Assembly: GCA_964370795.1 (NCBI GenBank)
Contig: CAYJME010000032.1
Span: forward strand, 1 to 22,032
Length of the DNA stretch: 22,032 nucleotides
Direction of reading: 5' to 3'
From: JAHFOW01 sp964370795
Lineage (GTDB): Bacteria > Planctomycetota > Brocadiia > Brocadiales > Brocadiaceae
Part shown: positions 1 to 8,429 of the stretch, piece after piece
How the letters are laid out: the number at the start of each line of letters is the position of its first letter
Numbering within the stretch: position 1 is the first letter of the stretch
Notes under the pieces: model-generated
The model's input: the letters and a program-made list of their open reading frames with translations, nothing else
Database searches by the model: none
What the model was told of the DNA's origin: nothing
Made by a program: the position numbers and the translations under genes

Positions 1-20
1 ATTATTATAATGAGGGAAAG

Positions 21-46
21 ATTGCTTCGCTTCGCTCGCAATGACA
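21..46. repeat. Dispersed-repeat-like element with short inverted ends
   Basis: The stretch begins GATTGCTTCGCTTCGC and ends CTCGCAATGAC, so ATTGC and GCAAT form a short inverted pair around a TTCGC-rich centre. Sequences of this type occur as dispersed intergenic repeats in many bacterial genomes (recalled, not searched). It appears only once in this window. Confidence 0.4.
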
Positions 47-105
47 CCTAAAACTTGACTTTTTGCACAGGTTCTTTAGCCTTGATGTATAAGAATCTTA
101 AAGTA

Positions 106-156
106 GCCACAAAGTCACGAAGTTTTTCTTTGTGACCCGGCGCCTCGGTGGCGAAA
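106..156. repeat. Intergenic inverted-repeat element upstream of the ABC exporter
   Basis: CACAAAG (108-114) pairs perfectly with CTTTGTG (128-134), and just downstream CGCC-TCGGT-GGCG forms a second small hairpin followed by an A run. The arrangement resembles dispersed intergenic repeats of the 'cacaaagtcacgaag...ctttgtgac' type. It lies 50 to 100 bases before the exporter and could form an RNA hairpin in its leader. Function is unknown. Confidence 0.4.
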
Positions 157-205
157 AAAGTCGTTTTTTTTTGCCGTGCAAAACAAAACCAAATTAATTA
201 AAATC

Positions 206-2218
206 ATGAAACAACAAAAACCTATTTCTTTTAAAAACACCTATATCAGACTTTTAATATATCTCAAACCGTACTGGCATAAATCGGTTTTTGTCCTGGT
301 TCTCTCTGCAATCAGCGCCTATGTTACGGTATTACCCACCCAAATCCTGGGTATTGCCGTAGACGAAATCAGGACGGCTGACGTCTTGACAAAAAACACG
401 TCAAACAACCCGTCTGACAATAAGTCTTTACCAACATCGCCGGTCACAAGGCAAAAAAATAATATTCCACTCTCAAAACCTTTAATGAGCGCCTCCGGCG
501 CTATTCACCAACATTGGTTTAGCGGGTACAACCGTGCCATCGTTACGCTCATTTTTCTCGCTGCGTGTTTCATTATCATCCATTCTGTAAACAGTGGCAT
601 CACGCTTGTCCATGGATATATGACTAACGAATTAGGACAGAGGCTCATTTACGACATGCGGAACCAACTCTACAACCATATCCAGCTCTTTCCCATGAGT
701 TACTTTGAAAACAATAAAACGGGTGACATCATGAGCCGCATCATGAACGATGTAAACTCGCTTGAACAGGCAATTGTGGGGCCGGTCATTACCTTTGTAA
801 CAGATATGTTTAAATTTGCCTGGATATTATATTTTTGCTTGAAACTCGACTGGCAGCTTACCTCTATTGCCCTCGTGGTTTGTCCCTTCATCTCTTTATG
901 TACCTACAATTTTGGTAAACGGATTAGGAAGGTATTTCGCTCACTCAGAGATAAAACGGCCGACCTCAACTCCCTGATCCAGGATAATATTTCCGGCATT
1001 CGGGTCATTGCCGGATTTGCAAAAGAAAAGGAGGAAATGGAACGTTTTCGGGAAAAAAATTATGAAAACTATACCCTCTATGTCCGGATATTAAAACTCG
1101 TTTCCACCCTGAGACCTATTGTGGATTTGACTACCGAGACAGGCGCCGTGGTTGTTATCTGCCTGGGTGGATACAAGGTGTTGCAGGGACAACTCTCTGC
1201 GGGAACCTTTGTGATATTCTTTCCCTATTTACAGATGATGTACGGCCCCATCACTGGTCTGACGCGTTTTTATAATCAGGTACAGCGCGCCATTGCCTCT
1301 ACCGAACGTGTTTTTGAGATAATTGATACGCCGCACGAATTGAAAGATGCACCCCATGCCATTGATTTACCGCCCGTACGTGGCTTTGTGGAATTCAAAC
1401 ACGTCCATTTTGCTTATAGCCGGGAGACAGAGGTGTTGACCGATATCAATATACAGGCAAACCCTGGCCAGATGATAGCCTTTGTGGGTCCCAGCGGCAG
1501 TGGTAAGACAACCCTTACCAAGCTTATTCCCCGATTTTACGACCCCACAAAGGGAGACATCCTCATTGATGGTTATAATATCAGGGATGTCAAACTCCAC
1601 TCATTGCGGAAGCAAATGGCTATGGTATTACAGGAGCCGTTTCTTTTCAACGATACGGTAAAGGCAAACATTGCGTATGCACGGCCTGATGCAACAGACA
1701 GAGAGATTGAAGAAGCCGGTCGTGCCGCCAATGCACACGACTTTATCATGGAGTTGCCGAAGGGATACGACTCTGTAATAGGCGAACGCGGGGTAAAACT
1801 TTCAGGTGGACAAAAACAACGCATCGCCATCGCCCGCGCCATCCTTGCCAATCCCCGAATACTTATCCTGGATGAGGCGACATCCTCGGTTGATACGGAG
1901 ACCGAGCAACTCATTCAAAATGCCATCTACAGACTAGTAAAAAACCGTACCACATTCGTTATTGCCCATAGATTATCAACCATCTTACATGCCGATTTGA
2001 TTGTAGTCCTGGATAAGGGGCGGATTGTCGAAATGGGACTTCATCATGAATTGCTCATTCATGGTGGGCTTTATAAAAAACTGTATGAAATGCAGTTCAA
2101 TACCCAGGAAAAGAGAAAACCAGAAGATGCCGAAGCGGAAGCGAAAAAGACAGAGGTCACTGTAGCACAAGAACCCGCTCTTGATCTCAATGAAACATCG
2201 TTGCATTCCAAGTGGTAA
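206..2218 (+). CDS. ABC exporter, fused permease and ATPase (MsbA/lipid-exporter type half-transporter)
   Basis: This is a half-size ABC exporter, expected to dimerise in the inner membrane and export a hydrophobic or peptide substrate using ATP. The N-terminal half carries about six membrane segments. The C-terminal half is a complete nucleotide-binding domain. Counting from the GTG at 176, Walker A is GPSGSGKT (438-445), the signature LSGGQ (542-546), Walker B ILILDE (562-567) and the switch histidine IAH (H598), so it should be active. I prefer ATG 206 over GTG 176; neither has a clear Shine-Dalgarno site. Between the first two membrane segments lies a hydrophilic insertion of about 50 residues, rich in Ser, Asn and Lys, longer than usual for the family. 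The substrate cannot be read from sequence; an MsbA-like lipid flippase is one possibility. Confidence 0.9.
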   Translation: MKQQKPISFKNTYIRLLIYLKPYWHKSVFVLVLSAISAYVTVLPTQILGIAVDEIRTADVLTKNTSNNPSDNKSLPTSPVTRQKNNIPLSKPLMSASGAIHQHWFSGYNRAIVTLIFLAACFIIIHSVNSGITLVHGYMTNELGQRLIYDMRNQLYNHIQLFPMSYFENNKTGDIMSRIMNDVNSLEQAIVGPVITFVTDMFKFAWILYFCLKLDWQLTSIALVVCPFISLCTYNFGKRIRKVFRSLRDKTADLNSLIQDNISGIRVIAGFAKEKEEMERFREKNYENYTLYVRILKLVSTLRPIVDLTTETGAVVVICLGGYKVLQGQLSAGTFVIFFPYLQMMYGPITGLTRFYNQVQRAIASTERVFEIIDTPHELKDAPHAIDLPPVRGFVEFKHVHFAYSRETEVLTDINIQANPGQMIAFVGPSGSGKTTLTKLIPRFYDPTKGDILIDGYNIRDVKLHSLRKQMAMVLQEPFLFNDTVKANIAYARPDATDREIEEAGRAANAHDFIMELPKGYDSVIGERGVKLSGGQKQRIAIARAILANPRILILDEATSSVDTETEQLIQNAIYRLVKNRTTFVIAHRLSTILHADLIVVLDKGRIVEMGLHHELLIHGGLYKKLYEMQFNTQEKRKPEDAEAEAKKTEVTVAQEPALDLNETSLHSKW

Positions 2219-2246
2219 TAATGGTGAGGTTTGGTTGGTCGGATCA

Positions 2247-2292
2247 AAACCCAACATTGACAACGCGAAACATAAATGAATACGTTGGGTTT
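2247..2292. repeat. Inverted repeat between the exporter and acyl-CoA synthetase genes
   Basis: AAACCCAAC (2247-2255) and GTTGGGTTT (2284-2292) are a perfect 9-bp inverted pair separated by 28 bases. Further AACCCAACC and GGTTTGGTTGG units flank it (2225-2310). The motif resembles dispersed 'gttgggtttcgtacctcaacccaacc' intergenic repeats found in many bacteria. It could act as a weak terminator or a mobile repeat; no gene overlaps it. Confidence 0.5.
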
Positions 2293-2390
2293 CGTACCTC
2301 AACCCAACCAGAACTATTCATCACAGGGAATGCGTATTTCGATATTATACCCTTTAAACATGTTATATTTGCCGTTATAATTATGATGTT

Positions 2391-3110
2391 ATGCTTAAAT
2401 CCACAAAGAATGATTTCTCTCTTGCCCATGATATTATACAAAAAGCAACAGCGCAGAAACGCTACCAGTTGTTTGATCACGAGGCCAGGAAACTTATTGA
2501 ATTATATGGGATAACAATTGGCCGGTATGACGTTGTGTCTTCTTCCGATGCGGCAATTCGGGCAGCATCTTCTCTTCGCTATCCCGTTGTATTAAAAATT
2601 ATTTCCCCCGATATTAGTCATAAAACCGATGTGGGTGGCGTAAGAACAGGAATAAAGGATGCAGAGGGGGTAAAAAAGGCATTTGAGGAAATTTTGAGGA
2701 ATGTAAAAGAGAAAAGGCCGGATGCAAGAATTCATGGGATGTTTGTAGAGGAAATGGCATCTCCTTCCACGGAAGTTATCGTGGGTGGTATCAGGGATCC
2801 TCAATTTGGGCCCGCCGTGATGTTTGGACTGGGCGGTATTTTTGTGGAAGTCTTTAAAGATGTGTCGTTCCGCATCGCTCCGGTGGAAGAATTTGAGGCG
2901 TTAGATATGATTTCTGATATCAAAGGAGCTACCCTATTGAAGGGTTTCCGAAATACCCAGCCCCTTGATATACCTGCATTAGCGCAGACAATTATCCAGG
3001 TATCTCATATGATCACATCTCTGGACGAAATCAAAGAAATCGACCTGAACCCTGTATTCGTTTATCCAAAAGGAGTGCGGGCTGTAGACGCGAGGATTAT
3101 CTTATCTTGA
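2391..3110 (+). CDS. Acetate/acyl-CoA ligase (ADP-forming) beta subunit, ATP-grasp domain
   Basis: This 239-residue protein has the ATP-grasp fold of the beta subunit of ADP-forming acetyl-CoA/acyl-CoA synthetases, which interconvert acyl-CoA, ADP and phosphate with free acid, CoA and ATP. Visible family marks are the YPVVLK strand, the HKTDVGGV loop (77-84), the glycine-rich FGLGGIFVE segment (145-153) and a C-terminal EIDLNPVFV segment. The length matches stand-alone beta subunits rather than the roughly 700-residue fused enzymes. The alpha subunit, which holds the CoA-binding domain and catalytic histidine, is not in this window. The protein may therefore pair with a distant alpha subunit or work differently. 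The stop lies one base before the hflX start, so the two are probably cotranscribed. No Shine-Dalgarno site is obvious. Confidence 0.85.
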   Translation: MLKSTKNDFSLAHDIIQKATAQKRYQLFDHEARKLIELYGITIGRYDVVSSSDAAIRAASSLRYPVVLKIISPDISHKTDVGGVRTGIKDAEGVKKAFEEILRNVKEKRPDARIHGMFVEEMASPSTEVIVGGIRDPQFGPAVMFGLGGIFVEVFKDVSFRIAPVEEFEALDMISDIKGATLLKGFRNTQPLDIPALAQTIIQVSHMITSLDEIKEIDLNPVFVYPKGVRAVDARIILS

Positions 3111-3111
3111 T

Positions 3112-4425
3112 ATGAAATTAAAAGAAACTGCATTTACTGTAAGGGCTGAGCGGGCCATCCTCTTTCGCGTGATAGTGGGCGGGCGCCGGAATAATGATAA
3201 TGAGGGTCCTTTAGAAGAACTCCAACGTCTTGCAGAGACCGCCGGGGCGCTCATCGTCCATTCGTTGTTTCAAAACAGGACAAATATTGACCCTGTATAT
3301 TACGTGGGAAAGGGTAAGGCTCTGGAGTTAGCCGAGCTTTCCGATGAGCTGGATGCCGATGTGCTCATTTGTGATGACGACCTTACCCCTGCACAGGTCA
3401 GAAATCTGGAAAAGATCATCAATAAAAAGGTGATTGACAGGAGCGAACTCATCCTGGACATCTTTGCCACCCGTGCAAAGACCTTTCAGGCCAAACTCCA
3501 GGTGGAACTGGCTCAATTAGAGTACACAAAACCCAGGCTCAAGCGTATGTGGACGCACCTTTCAAGAATTGAGGGTGGTATTGGGACGCGGGGTCCCGGT
3601 GAAAAACAGTTGGAAGTTGATAAACGTATTGTAGAAAGAAAGATTTACGAATTAAGGAAAAAGTTACAGGAAATAGAAAAGCGGCAGGAACGGCTTGTTG
3701 CTTCCCGCAATGAATTTTTTACGGTATCTATTGTAGGATATACAAACGCCGGAAAATCTACCTTAATGAATGCCTTAACCAATGTCGATACCCTTGTAGA
3801 AGATAAATTGTTCGCCACGCTTGATACGAAAACAAGCATCTGCGATCTGGGGAATGCAAAAAAGGTGCTGGTGAGTGATACGGTTGGTTTTATTCAGAAA
3901 TTGCCGCACCATCTGGTTTCCTCGTTTAAAGCAACCCTGGAAGAAGCCCGGCATGCCGATCTGCTCCTCCATGTTGTGGATATTAGTTCCCCCCTGGCGA
4001 ATAAGCAAATCGAGGCAGTGAACAGCGTATTAAAGGAATTGGGGTGTGATAATAAACCGACGGTTATTGTGTTTAACAAAATAGACGCCATACAGGATGA
4101 ATCAGTTATTCCCTTGCTCAGAAATAATTACAAGGATTGCATTATGATATCTGCAAAAACACACAAGGGAATACCGGACATGAAACAACGGATATCAGAG
4201 ATGCTCGAAAAGAATTTTATCGATCTTGAGCTTACCTGCAATCCAGGCAATGGAAAGTTAATTGCATATCTCCATGAACACGCACGCATTCTCAGCAGTC
4301 AGTTTAATGAAAATCAGGCAACATTTCATTTGCTTATGGAAGACAAACACGTTAATAAATTGCGGACGATGGACGATACCATCCAGATAAGAGAAAACAC
4401 AGCGTTAAGTTCAAATTATTCCTGA
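3112..4425 (+). CDS. hflX: GTPase HflX, ribosome-associated
   Basis: HflX is a GTPase that binds the large ribosomal subunit and splits stalled ribosomes, for example after heat stress. The N-terminal domain carries the family nucleotide-binding region, with RGPGEKQLEVDKR just before a coiled linker. The GTPase domain shows G1 GYTNAGKS (209-216), G3 DTVGF (256-260), G4 NKID (322-325) and a G5-like ISAK. At 437 residues it is typical of the family. The ATG at 3112 follows the preceding stop by one base, indicating translational coupling with the acyl-CoA synthetase gene. No frame damage or missing motif is seen. Confidence 0.95.
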   Translation: MKLKETAFTVRAERAILFRVIVGGRRNNDNEGPLEELQRLAETAGALIVHSLFQNRTNIDPVYYVGKGKALELAELSDELDADVLICDDDLTPAQVRNLEKIINKKVIDRSELILDIFATRAKTFQAKLQVELAQLEYTKPRLKRMWTHLSRIEGGIGTRGPGEKQLEVDKRIVERKIYELRKKLQEIEKRQERLVASRNEFFTVSIVGYTNAGKSTLMNALTNVDTLVEDKLFATLDTKTSICDLGNAKKVLVSDTVGFIQKLPHHLVSSFKATLEEARHADLLLHVVDISSPLANKQIEAVNSVLKELGCDNKPTVIVFNKIDAIQDESVIPLLRNNYKDCIMISAKTHKGIPDMKQRISEMLEKNFIDLELTCNPGNGKLIAYLHEHARILSSQFNENQATFHLLMEDKHVNKLRTMDDTIQIRENTALSSNYS

Positions 4426-4565
4426 TGCATAAAGAAATGCACGTACTTTTGTATGCAATAAAGGATTACAGAACCTGCTTCGAATACCCCGTATCCTCAA
4501 TAAATTTACTATAGAATTGCGGGAGTTTTCAAAAAATTGCGCTCGTCAAAAAAATGAGATATATT

Positions 4566-5216
4566 ATGAAAAAAACCGTAGTATATTTTCTGATATTATT
4601 TCTCCTCTCCGGCTGTACCGATGGACGTGGAAGGAAGGTCATTATAGAGCCTGTATTGGACAAGCGCTTGAAGGGAATGGAACTGATACCACTTCACGTG
4701 GGACTGTTTATCGATCCATTCATGCGCCATTTTAGCCAGGAAGAGAGGCAAGTTGATATGATTGCCGGTGTCCACCATTACCTGTTTTCCATAGGGGAAC
4801 CACTTTCGAAAAATATCGAGGAAACCGTGGTGAGGGTATTTAACAGGGTTACGATAATGTATAAAATGCCAGATCAAAATATGATTGAAGAAAAAGGGCT
4901 GGACGGTGTGTTAATACTGAACTTAAATTCTTCCCGGTTAGACTTGATCGTGGAGGATTCGGTTTGGCGTGCCATAGGCAAACACCACCTGTCCATCCAT
5001 GTTTCCTTTCTTGATAAAAATCTCAATACACTCTTTGAGGATAAACTGGCTGTAGAGGGAAAGAATTTGGATTTAATCGATTATGAGACAGAGGGTGGGT
5101 GGTGGAAAACCGATGGACCCAAATACGGTCCGGCAGTGGAAGACTCAATAGAAAAGCTAACGTACAAGCTTGCACGAAGACTCCATTCATTTTTCGAAAC
5201 CACCATGAAAAAATAA
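4566..5216 (+). CDS. Small lipoprotein of unknown function
   Basis: The protein begins MKKTVVYFLILFLLSGC, a lipoprotein signal peptide with lipobox LSGC, so the mature form should start at the lipidated cysteine about 17 residues in. I chose ATG 4566 because it gives a compact signal peptide; ATG 4554 would add only four residues. The mature region of about 200 residues is soluble, with no further membrane segment. It has a conserved-looking GLDGVLILNLNSS strand, then a sequence like an outer-membrane-associated lipoprotein of the DUF/LPP type, and a helical end. I do not recognise the family. It lies alone between hflX and the large helical gene, with gaps of 140 and 61 bases. Confidence 0.75.
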   Translation: MKKTVVYFLILFLLSGCTDGRGRKVIIEPVLDKRLKGMELIPLHVGLFIDPFMRHFSQEERQVDMIAGVHHYLFSIGEPLSKNIEETVVRVFNRVTIMYKMPDQNMIEEKGLDGVLILNLNSSRLDLIVEDSVWRAIGKHHLSIHVSFLDKNLNTLFEDKLAVEGKNLDLIDYETEGGWWKTDGPKYGPAVEDSIEKLTYKLARRLHSFFETTMKK

Positions 5217-5239
5217 GTGTGCTAAAAACAAGAATTTTT

Positions 5240-5268
5240 TTGACAGTTCCAGAAAGTTTTATTACATT
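5240..5268 (+). promoter_or_regulatory. Predicted sigma-70 promoter for the 849-residue gene
   Basis: TTGACA (5240-5245) is followed after 17 bases by TACATT (5263-5268), a 4-of-6 match to the -10 box. Transcription would begin near 5275, only a few bases before ATG 5278. The message would be nearly leaderless, which fits the lack of any Shine-Dalgarno site there. Confidence 0.5.
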
Positions 5269-5277
5269 AAATTAACT

Positions 5278-7827
5278 ATGAATACTCAAATTCCAATTAC
5301 CGAAAATTATTTATACGATTTACTGAAAAAGAAGTACCATACTTCTGAAGTTGTACGCTCTCAGATAGCAGAAATTAAGGAAAAAACAAAAGAAAAGGTG
5401 GCTCGTGAGCCGTTGCGGCAATTTACCATCAGGTTCAGAGGGCAGGTAATAGATAGTTCATTTGAAAAAACCCTCAGGATCGTTCCCAAGCGTTTATTCA
5501 ATGAGGGGAAAATAGACAGTCTTCACGCCTTTAAGGAAGAGGGTTTTGTAGAGGCCCATGCAACTGCCACGTTAACTGAGGTTGAATCTCTCGTGCACTA
5601 TCTCATGAGACCCCGTATCGTGTTGCACTACAGAAAAGAGATTGTCAAAGGGGCAAGCAATCTGTTGATTATCGATGAAAGTGAGCAGAACCAGCTTGAA
5701 CATTTCACGCCCGATTACATCCACCGGAATTACGTTACCAATGCGGAGGTGTATGAAAAATACACCGGACGACTGGGTGATTATTTAATTTATAATGGAC
5801 AGCCCCTCACTTCTGAGAAAATTGGCCGTGAACTTCGATTTAATAAAATTGAGACGGCAAATAAGATATTTACAACAGCGGGTTTAAAAGAGATTTATTT
5901 AAACCTCTTGTTTTTAGACTTACTCCTTAAGCTTGATCTGGAGCAGCATTATTTTAAATTGAGGAGCTTCAACGCACAGGAAAACGACCTTAAACTGGTT
6001 GAAGAAAAGATTGATGACCTCGGTTTCTTTGCTGAAATATTTAACCATATAGCATCAACGGATAACCCTCTGTTATCCCACGAAGAGCTGTTCCTGGATT
6101 TAATGAGGCTTGAGCATATCATAGAGAATAACAACTGGAAGGGTATGCCCGCCTATGCCGGTTATGTCTATTCTGCCGCAAAAAAACTGAATGCCCAATT
6201 TAAACTTCTCGAAGAATATAACCTCTTTTTAACATACGCCCAATGTATTGATAAATTTTTAGCAAAGCTTGCTAAAAAAGTATGTAAACACAAGGCAGAT
6301 ATCCGAAGCGAATACAATAATTTAAAGGCAAATTATAGTGAATTAAAGAAGTTAACCATTATTTCAAACCATCCTTTGCTGCAAAATGATTACCAGGAAT
6401 TACTGAATTCATTCAACAAATTGTTAGCGTATCTGGACTTCTTAACGATAGAAGATACGCAGGGAACGAGTGGAGAAAATATCCAGGATGATTCTCCGGT
6501 AAAAGAAAAATCGACGGGAAAATTTCTTACCTTCGTTAAAAAGTGCGTAGAATCCGTTTTTTCTGTCAAAGTTGATATTTCCGCAAAACCTGCCTTCCGT
6601 CAGGATCAGGTTTTAAGGATAGACCGTGAAGAAGATGTCCAAAAACTCATCCTGAAATTTCATGAAAACCTGGAAAATTTATCGAAGCTCAAGACTACTA
6701 CAGGTGAGGATGCGCTTCTTGAGGCGAGAAAATTTGTGCCACAATTAACGAATCTGTCTGATATCCTCGACCAATTTAAAGAACTCATTAAAGATGTAGA
6801 GCAAAAAAAGGATATGCAGGAGCCCTTTAAGGCCATTTTTGACAAAACCAACAAGTTTGAGATACTTTTCAAAGATGTCTTGGCCCTTGGTATTTTGGAA
6901 ACTAATGAAGGGCAGGAATTTGTTCGAAACACTTTAACAGATTTACAAAAGTTGTTTTTCAATAAACCTCTGAAGGAAAATATGTATCAGGAGATTATTA
7001 ACAAGGTACAGACCCTTGAAGATTTTATCCTCGGTAAAGGCAAGGAGTCTCCTGAAAAGGGAAATGTCCCGCAATCCCCCCTCTTAAAATTGTACCAGAG
7101 TCCCATTTTCATGACTATTATAGACATTAAAATGGGTATTCAGAATATTCTGGAAAAGGAGTTTCAGATTCAAAAGATAGATACCTTTAAAAATGAAACG
7201 AACTTCTTCTCGTATAGCGGATCCGAGCTGGACGGCCTTATGGCGCGGATCGTAAAGCTCCACGAAAAATTGAAAGATACCTGTTATTACAAAAATATCT
7301 CAGAATTTGAAACCATAGAAAAAAGACTCGACCAATTGATCGAAGAAGGAAAGGGAATTGATAGCTTGCTCTCCCTTCAAACCAGAGGTAACGATATTAA
7401 GGTATCGAAAGAACCGGATATACATATTGACTACTTAAAGAACTCACAACTCACGAGAAGGAATCTGGAAAAGGCAATCCTTCTTCTGCAAAACCAAATT
7501 GTACAAATGAACGGTTTTATGCACGCAATTGAGAATGCGCTTCATCAACACTCCCTCGTTAGCTCCGGCGTGGCAACGAGCGTCCTTTTTGACCAGATAA
7601 CCTATTTGCTGAGTAATATAGATGTTCGATTGCTCGACATGACTAAACTAACGGAAAATATGTTTAATGAAAGTGTGGATACGATATTCCACTATCAGGC
7701 TGGTGAGGTGTTTATTGAACCCAAAAAGGCAGATACGGAACATTTACTAAAAGAGATTGAGAAGAAAACGGTCGTCAGGGTGTATCAAAATAAAGAAACT
7801 GTTCCATCTCACGTGTGTTATCGTTGA
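5278..7827 (+). CDS. Large helical soluble protein of unknown function (849 aa)
   Basis: I do not recognise this protein. It has no signal peptide and no membrane segment. It is rich in Leu, Lys, Glu, Asn and Phe and should be almost wholly alpha-helical, with heptad-like stretches, for example around residues 330-400 and 440-560, suggestive of coiled coils or helical bundles. A charged linker rich in Glu, Ser and Asp (about 395-415) may separate two helical halves. The N-terminal 150 residues look more mixed, with several beta-like stretches. Cysteines are scattered with no metal-site pattern, and no nucleotide-binding motif is visible. The size and composition suggest a structural or scaffold role, but that is a guess. 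The following gene starts five bases after its stop, so the two may act together. Confidence 0.8.
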   Translation: MNTQIPITENYLYDLLKKKYHTSEVVRSQIAEIKEKTKEKVAREPLRQFTIRFRGQVIDSSFEKTLRIVPKRLFNEGKIDSLHAFKEEGFVEAHATATLTEVESLVHYLMRPRIVLHYRKEIVKGASNLLIIDESEQNQLEHFTPDYIHRNYVTNAEVYEKYTGRLGDYLIYNGQPLTSEKIGRELRFNKIETANKIFTTAGLKEIYLNLLFLDLLLKLDLEQHYFKLRSFNAQENDLKLVEEKIDDLGFFAEIFNHIASTDNPLLSHEELFLDLMRLEHIIENNNWKGMPAYAGYVYSAAKKLNAQFKLLEEYNLFLTYAQCIDKFLAKLAKKVCKHKADIRSEYNNLKANYSELKKLTIISNHPLLQNDYQELLNSFNKLLAYLDFLTIEDTQGTSGENIQDDSPVKEKSTGKFLTFVKKCVESVFSVKVDISAKPAFRQDQVLRIDREEDVQKLILKFHENLENLSKLKTTTGEDALLEARKFVPQLTNLSDILDQFKELIKDVEQKKDMQEPFKAIFDKTNKFEILFKDVLALGILETNEGQEFVRNTLTDLQKLFFNKPLKENMYQEIINKVQTLEDFILGKGKESPEKGNVPQSPLLKLYQSPIFMTIIDIKMGIQNILEKEFQIQKIDTFKNETNFFSYSGSELDGLMARIVKLHEKLKDTCYYKNISEFETIEKRLDQLIEEGKGIDSLLSLQTRGNDIKVSKEPDIHIDYLKNSQLTRRNLEKAILLLQNQIVQMNGFMHAIENALHQHSLVSSGVATSVLFDQITYLLSNIDVRLLDMTKLTENMFNESVDTIFHYQAGEVFIEPKKADTEHLLKEIEKKTVVRVYQNKETVPSHVCYR

Positions 7828-7832
7828 CATGC

Positions 7833-8351
7833 ATGAATATTTTATACGAAAGACTTCCATTGCCTGACCTTACTGCGCCAAGAGCGGTAAGCCGGAGAAG
7901 CAGGAGTTCTCCATCTGATGAAAACAGAGCGATAGACTTTGAAAATGCCCAATCCATTTTGGAATCGATAGGCATCGGTGGAAGTGTATGCCTTAATAAT
8001 GCATTTGAGGCGCAGGAAAAGTATATGGTTGAAATACAACCAGAGGGAACCCCTGAAGGGGTTCCAGGTATTAGCCCAAACCAAAAAGGCCACAGAAAAC
8101 CTCATTATACCCATATGCTGGCGCATAATGATAATCTTGTCTTACAGGTTGCCTGTTGTTTGCCTTTAAAGATTATTGCGGCAAGCCTGGATGGATATCA
8201 TGTCTCCGGGCGAATTCTATTCAATACATATTCAGATGAGGATGGCGGGAAGTTAGTTTACGAATTCACGGGTGGTGGCCAGGAGTTAGTTATCGACCTG
8301 AAACGTGGAAATTCTACGAGGGCACAACGCCTTATTTTTAAACGGAAATAA
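7833..8351 (+). CDS. Hypothetical protein (172 aa)
   Basis: I do not recognise this protein. It starts at ATG 7833, five bases after the stop of the 849-residue gene; GTG 7815 would overlap that gene and is less likely. The N-terminus is polar and Arg/Ser-rich (RRSRSSPSDE). The middle holds a Pro/Gly-rich turn segment (EGTPEGVPG) encoded by a perfect DNA palindrome. The C-terminal half looks like a small beta domain with a DEDGG turn and GGGQELVIDLKRG. No signal peptide or membrane segment is seen. A strong bidirectional terminator follows it, so it ends the transcript begun near 5275. Confidence 0.65.
   Translation: MNILYERLPLPDLTAPRAVSRRSRSSPSDENRAIDFENAQSILESIGIGGSVCLNNAFEAQEKYMVEIQPEGTPEGVPGISPNQKGHRKPHYTHMLAHNDNLVLQVACCLPLKIIAASLDGYHVSGRILFNTYSDEDGGKLVYEFTGGGQELVIDLKRGNSTRAQRLIFKRK
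8046..8065. repeat. Perfect 9-bp palindrome inside the 172-residue gene
   Basis: GGAACCCCT (8046-8054) and AGGGGTTCC (8057-8065) are exact reverse complements separated by two bases. The element lies in coding sequence and encodes a short Gly/Pro-rich loop. It may be a small repeat insertion tolerated in a protein loop, or an RNA hairpin. Confidence 0.6.
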
Positions 8352-8364
8352 TGCGCAGATAAAA

Positions 8365-8397
8365 AAATTCCCTGAGGACGTAATCCCCAGGGAATTT
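8365..8397. terminator. Bidirectional intrinsic terminator between convergent genes
   Basis: AAATTCCCTG (8365-8374) pairs perfectly with CAGGGAATTT (8388-8397) across a 13-base loop. An A run precedes the left arm and a short T run follows the right arm, so it can work on both strands. It lies between the forward gene ending at 8351 and the reverse gene ending at 8430, where a shared terminator is expected. Confidence 0.8.
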
Positions 8398-8429
8398 TCA
8401 TGTAATACTTCGAGGCGTTTATGCAGTTT

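Noticed and set aside
2212..2514. Plus-strand ORF of 100 codons across the exporter/acyl-CoA synthetase gap
   Set aside because: It runs through an inverted repeat and then into the synthetase gene in another frame.
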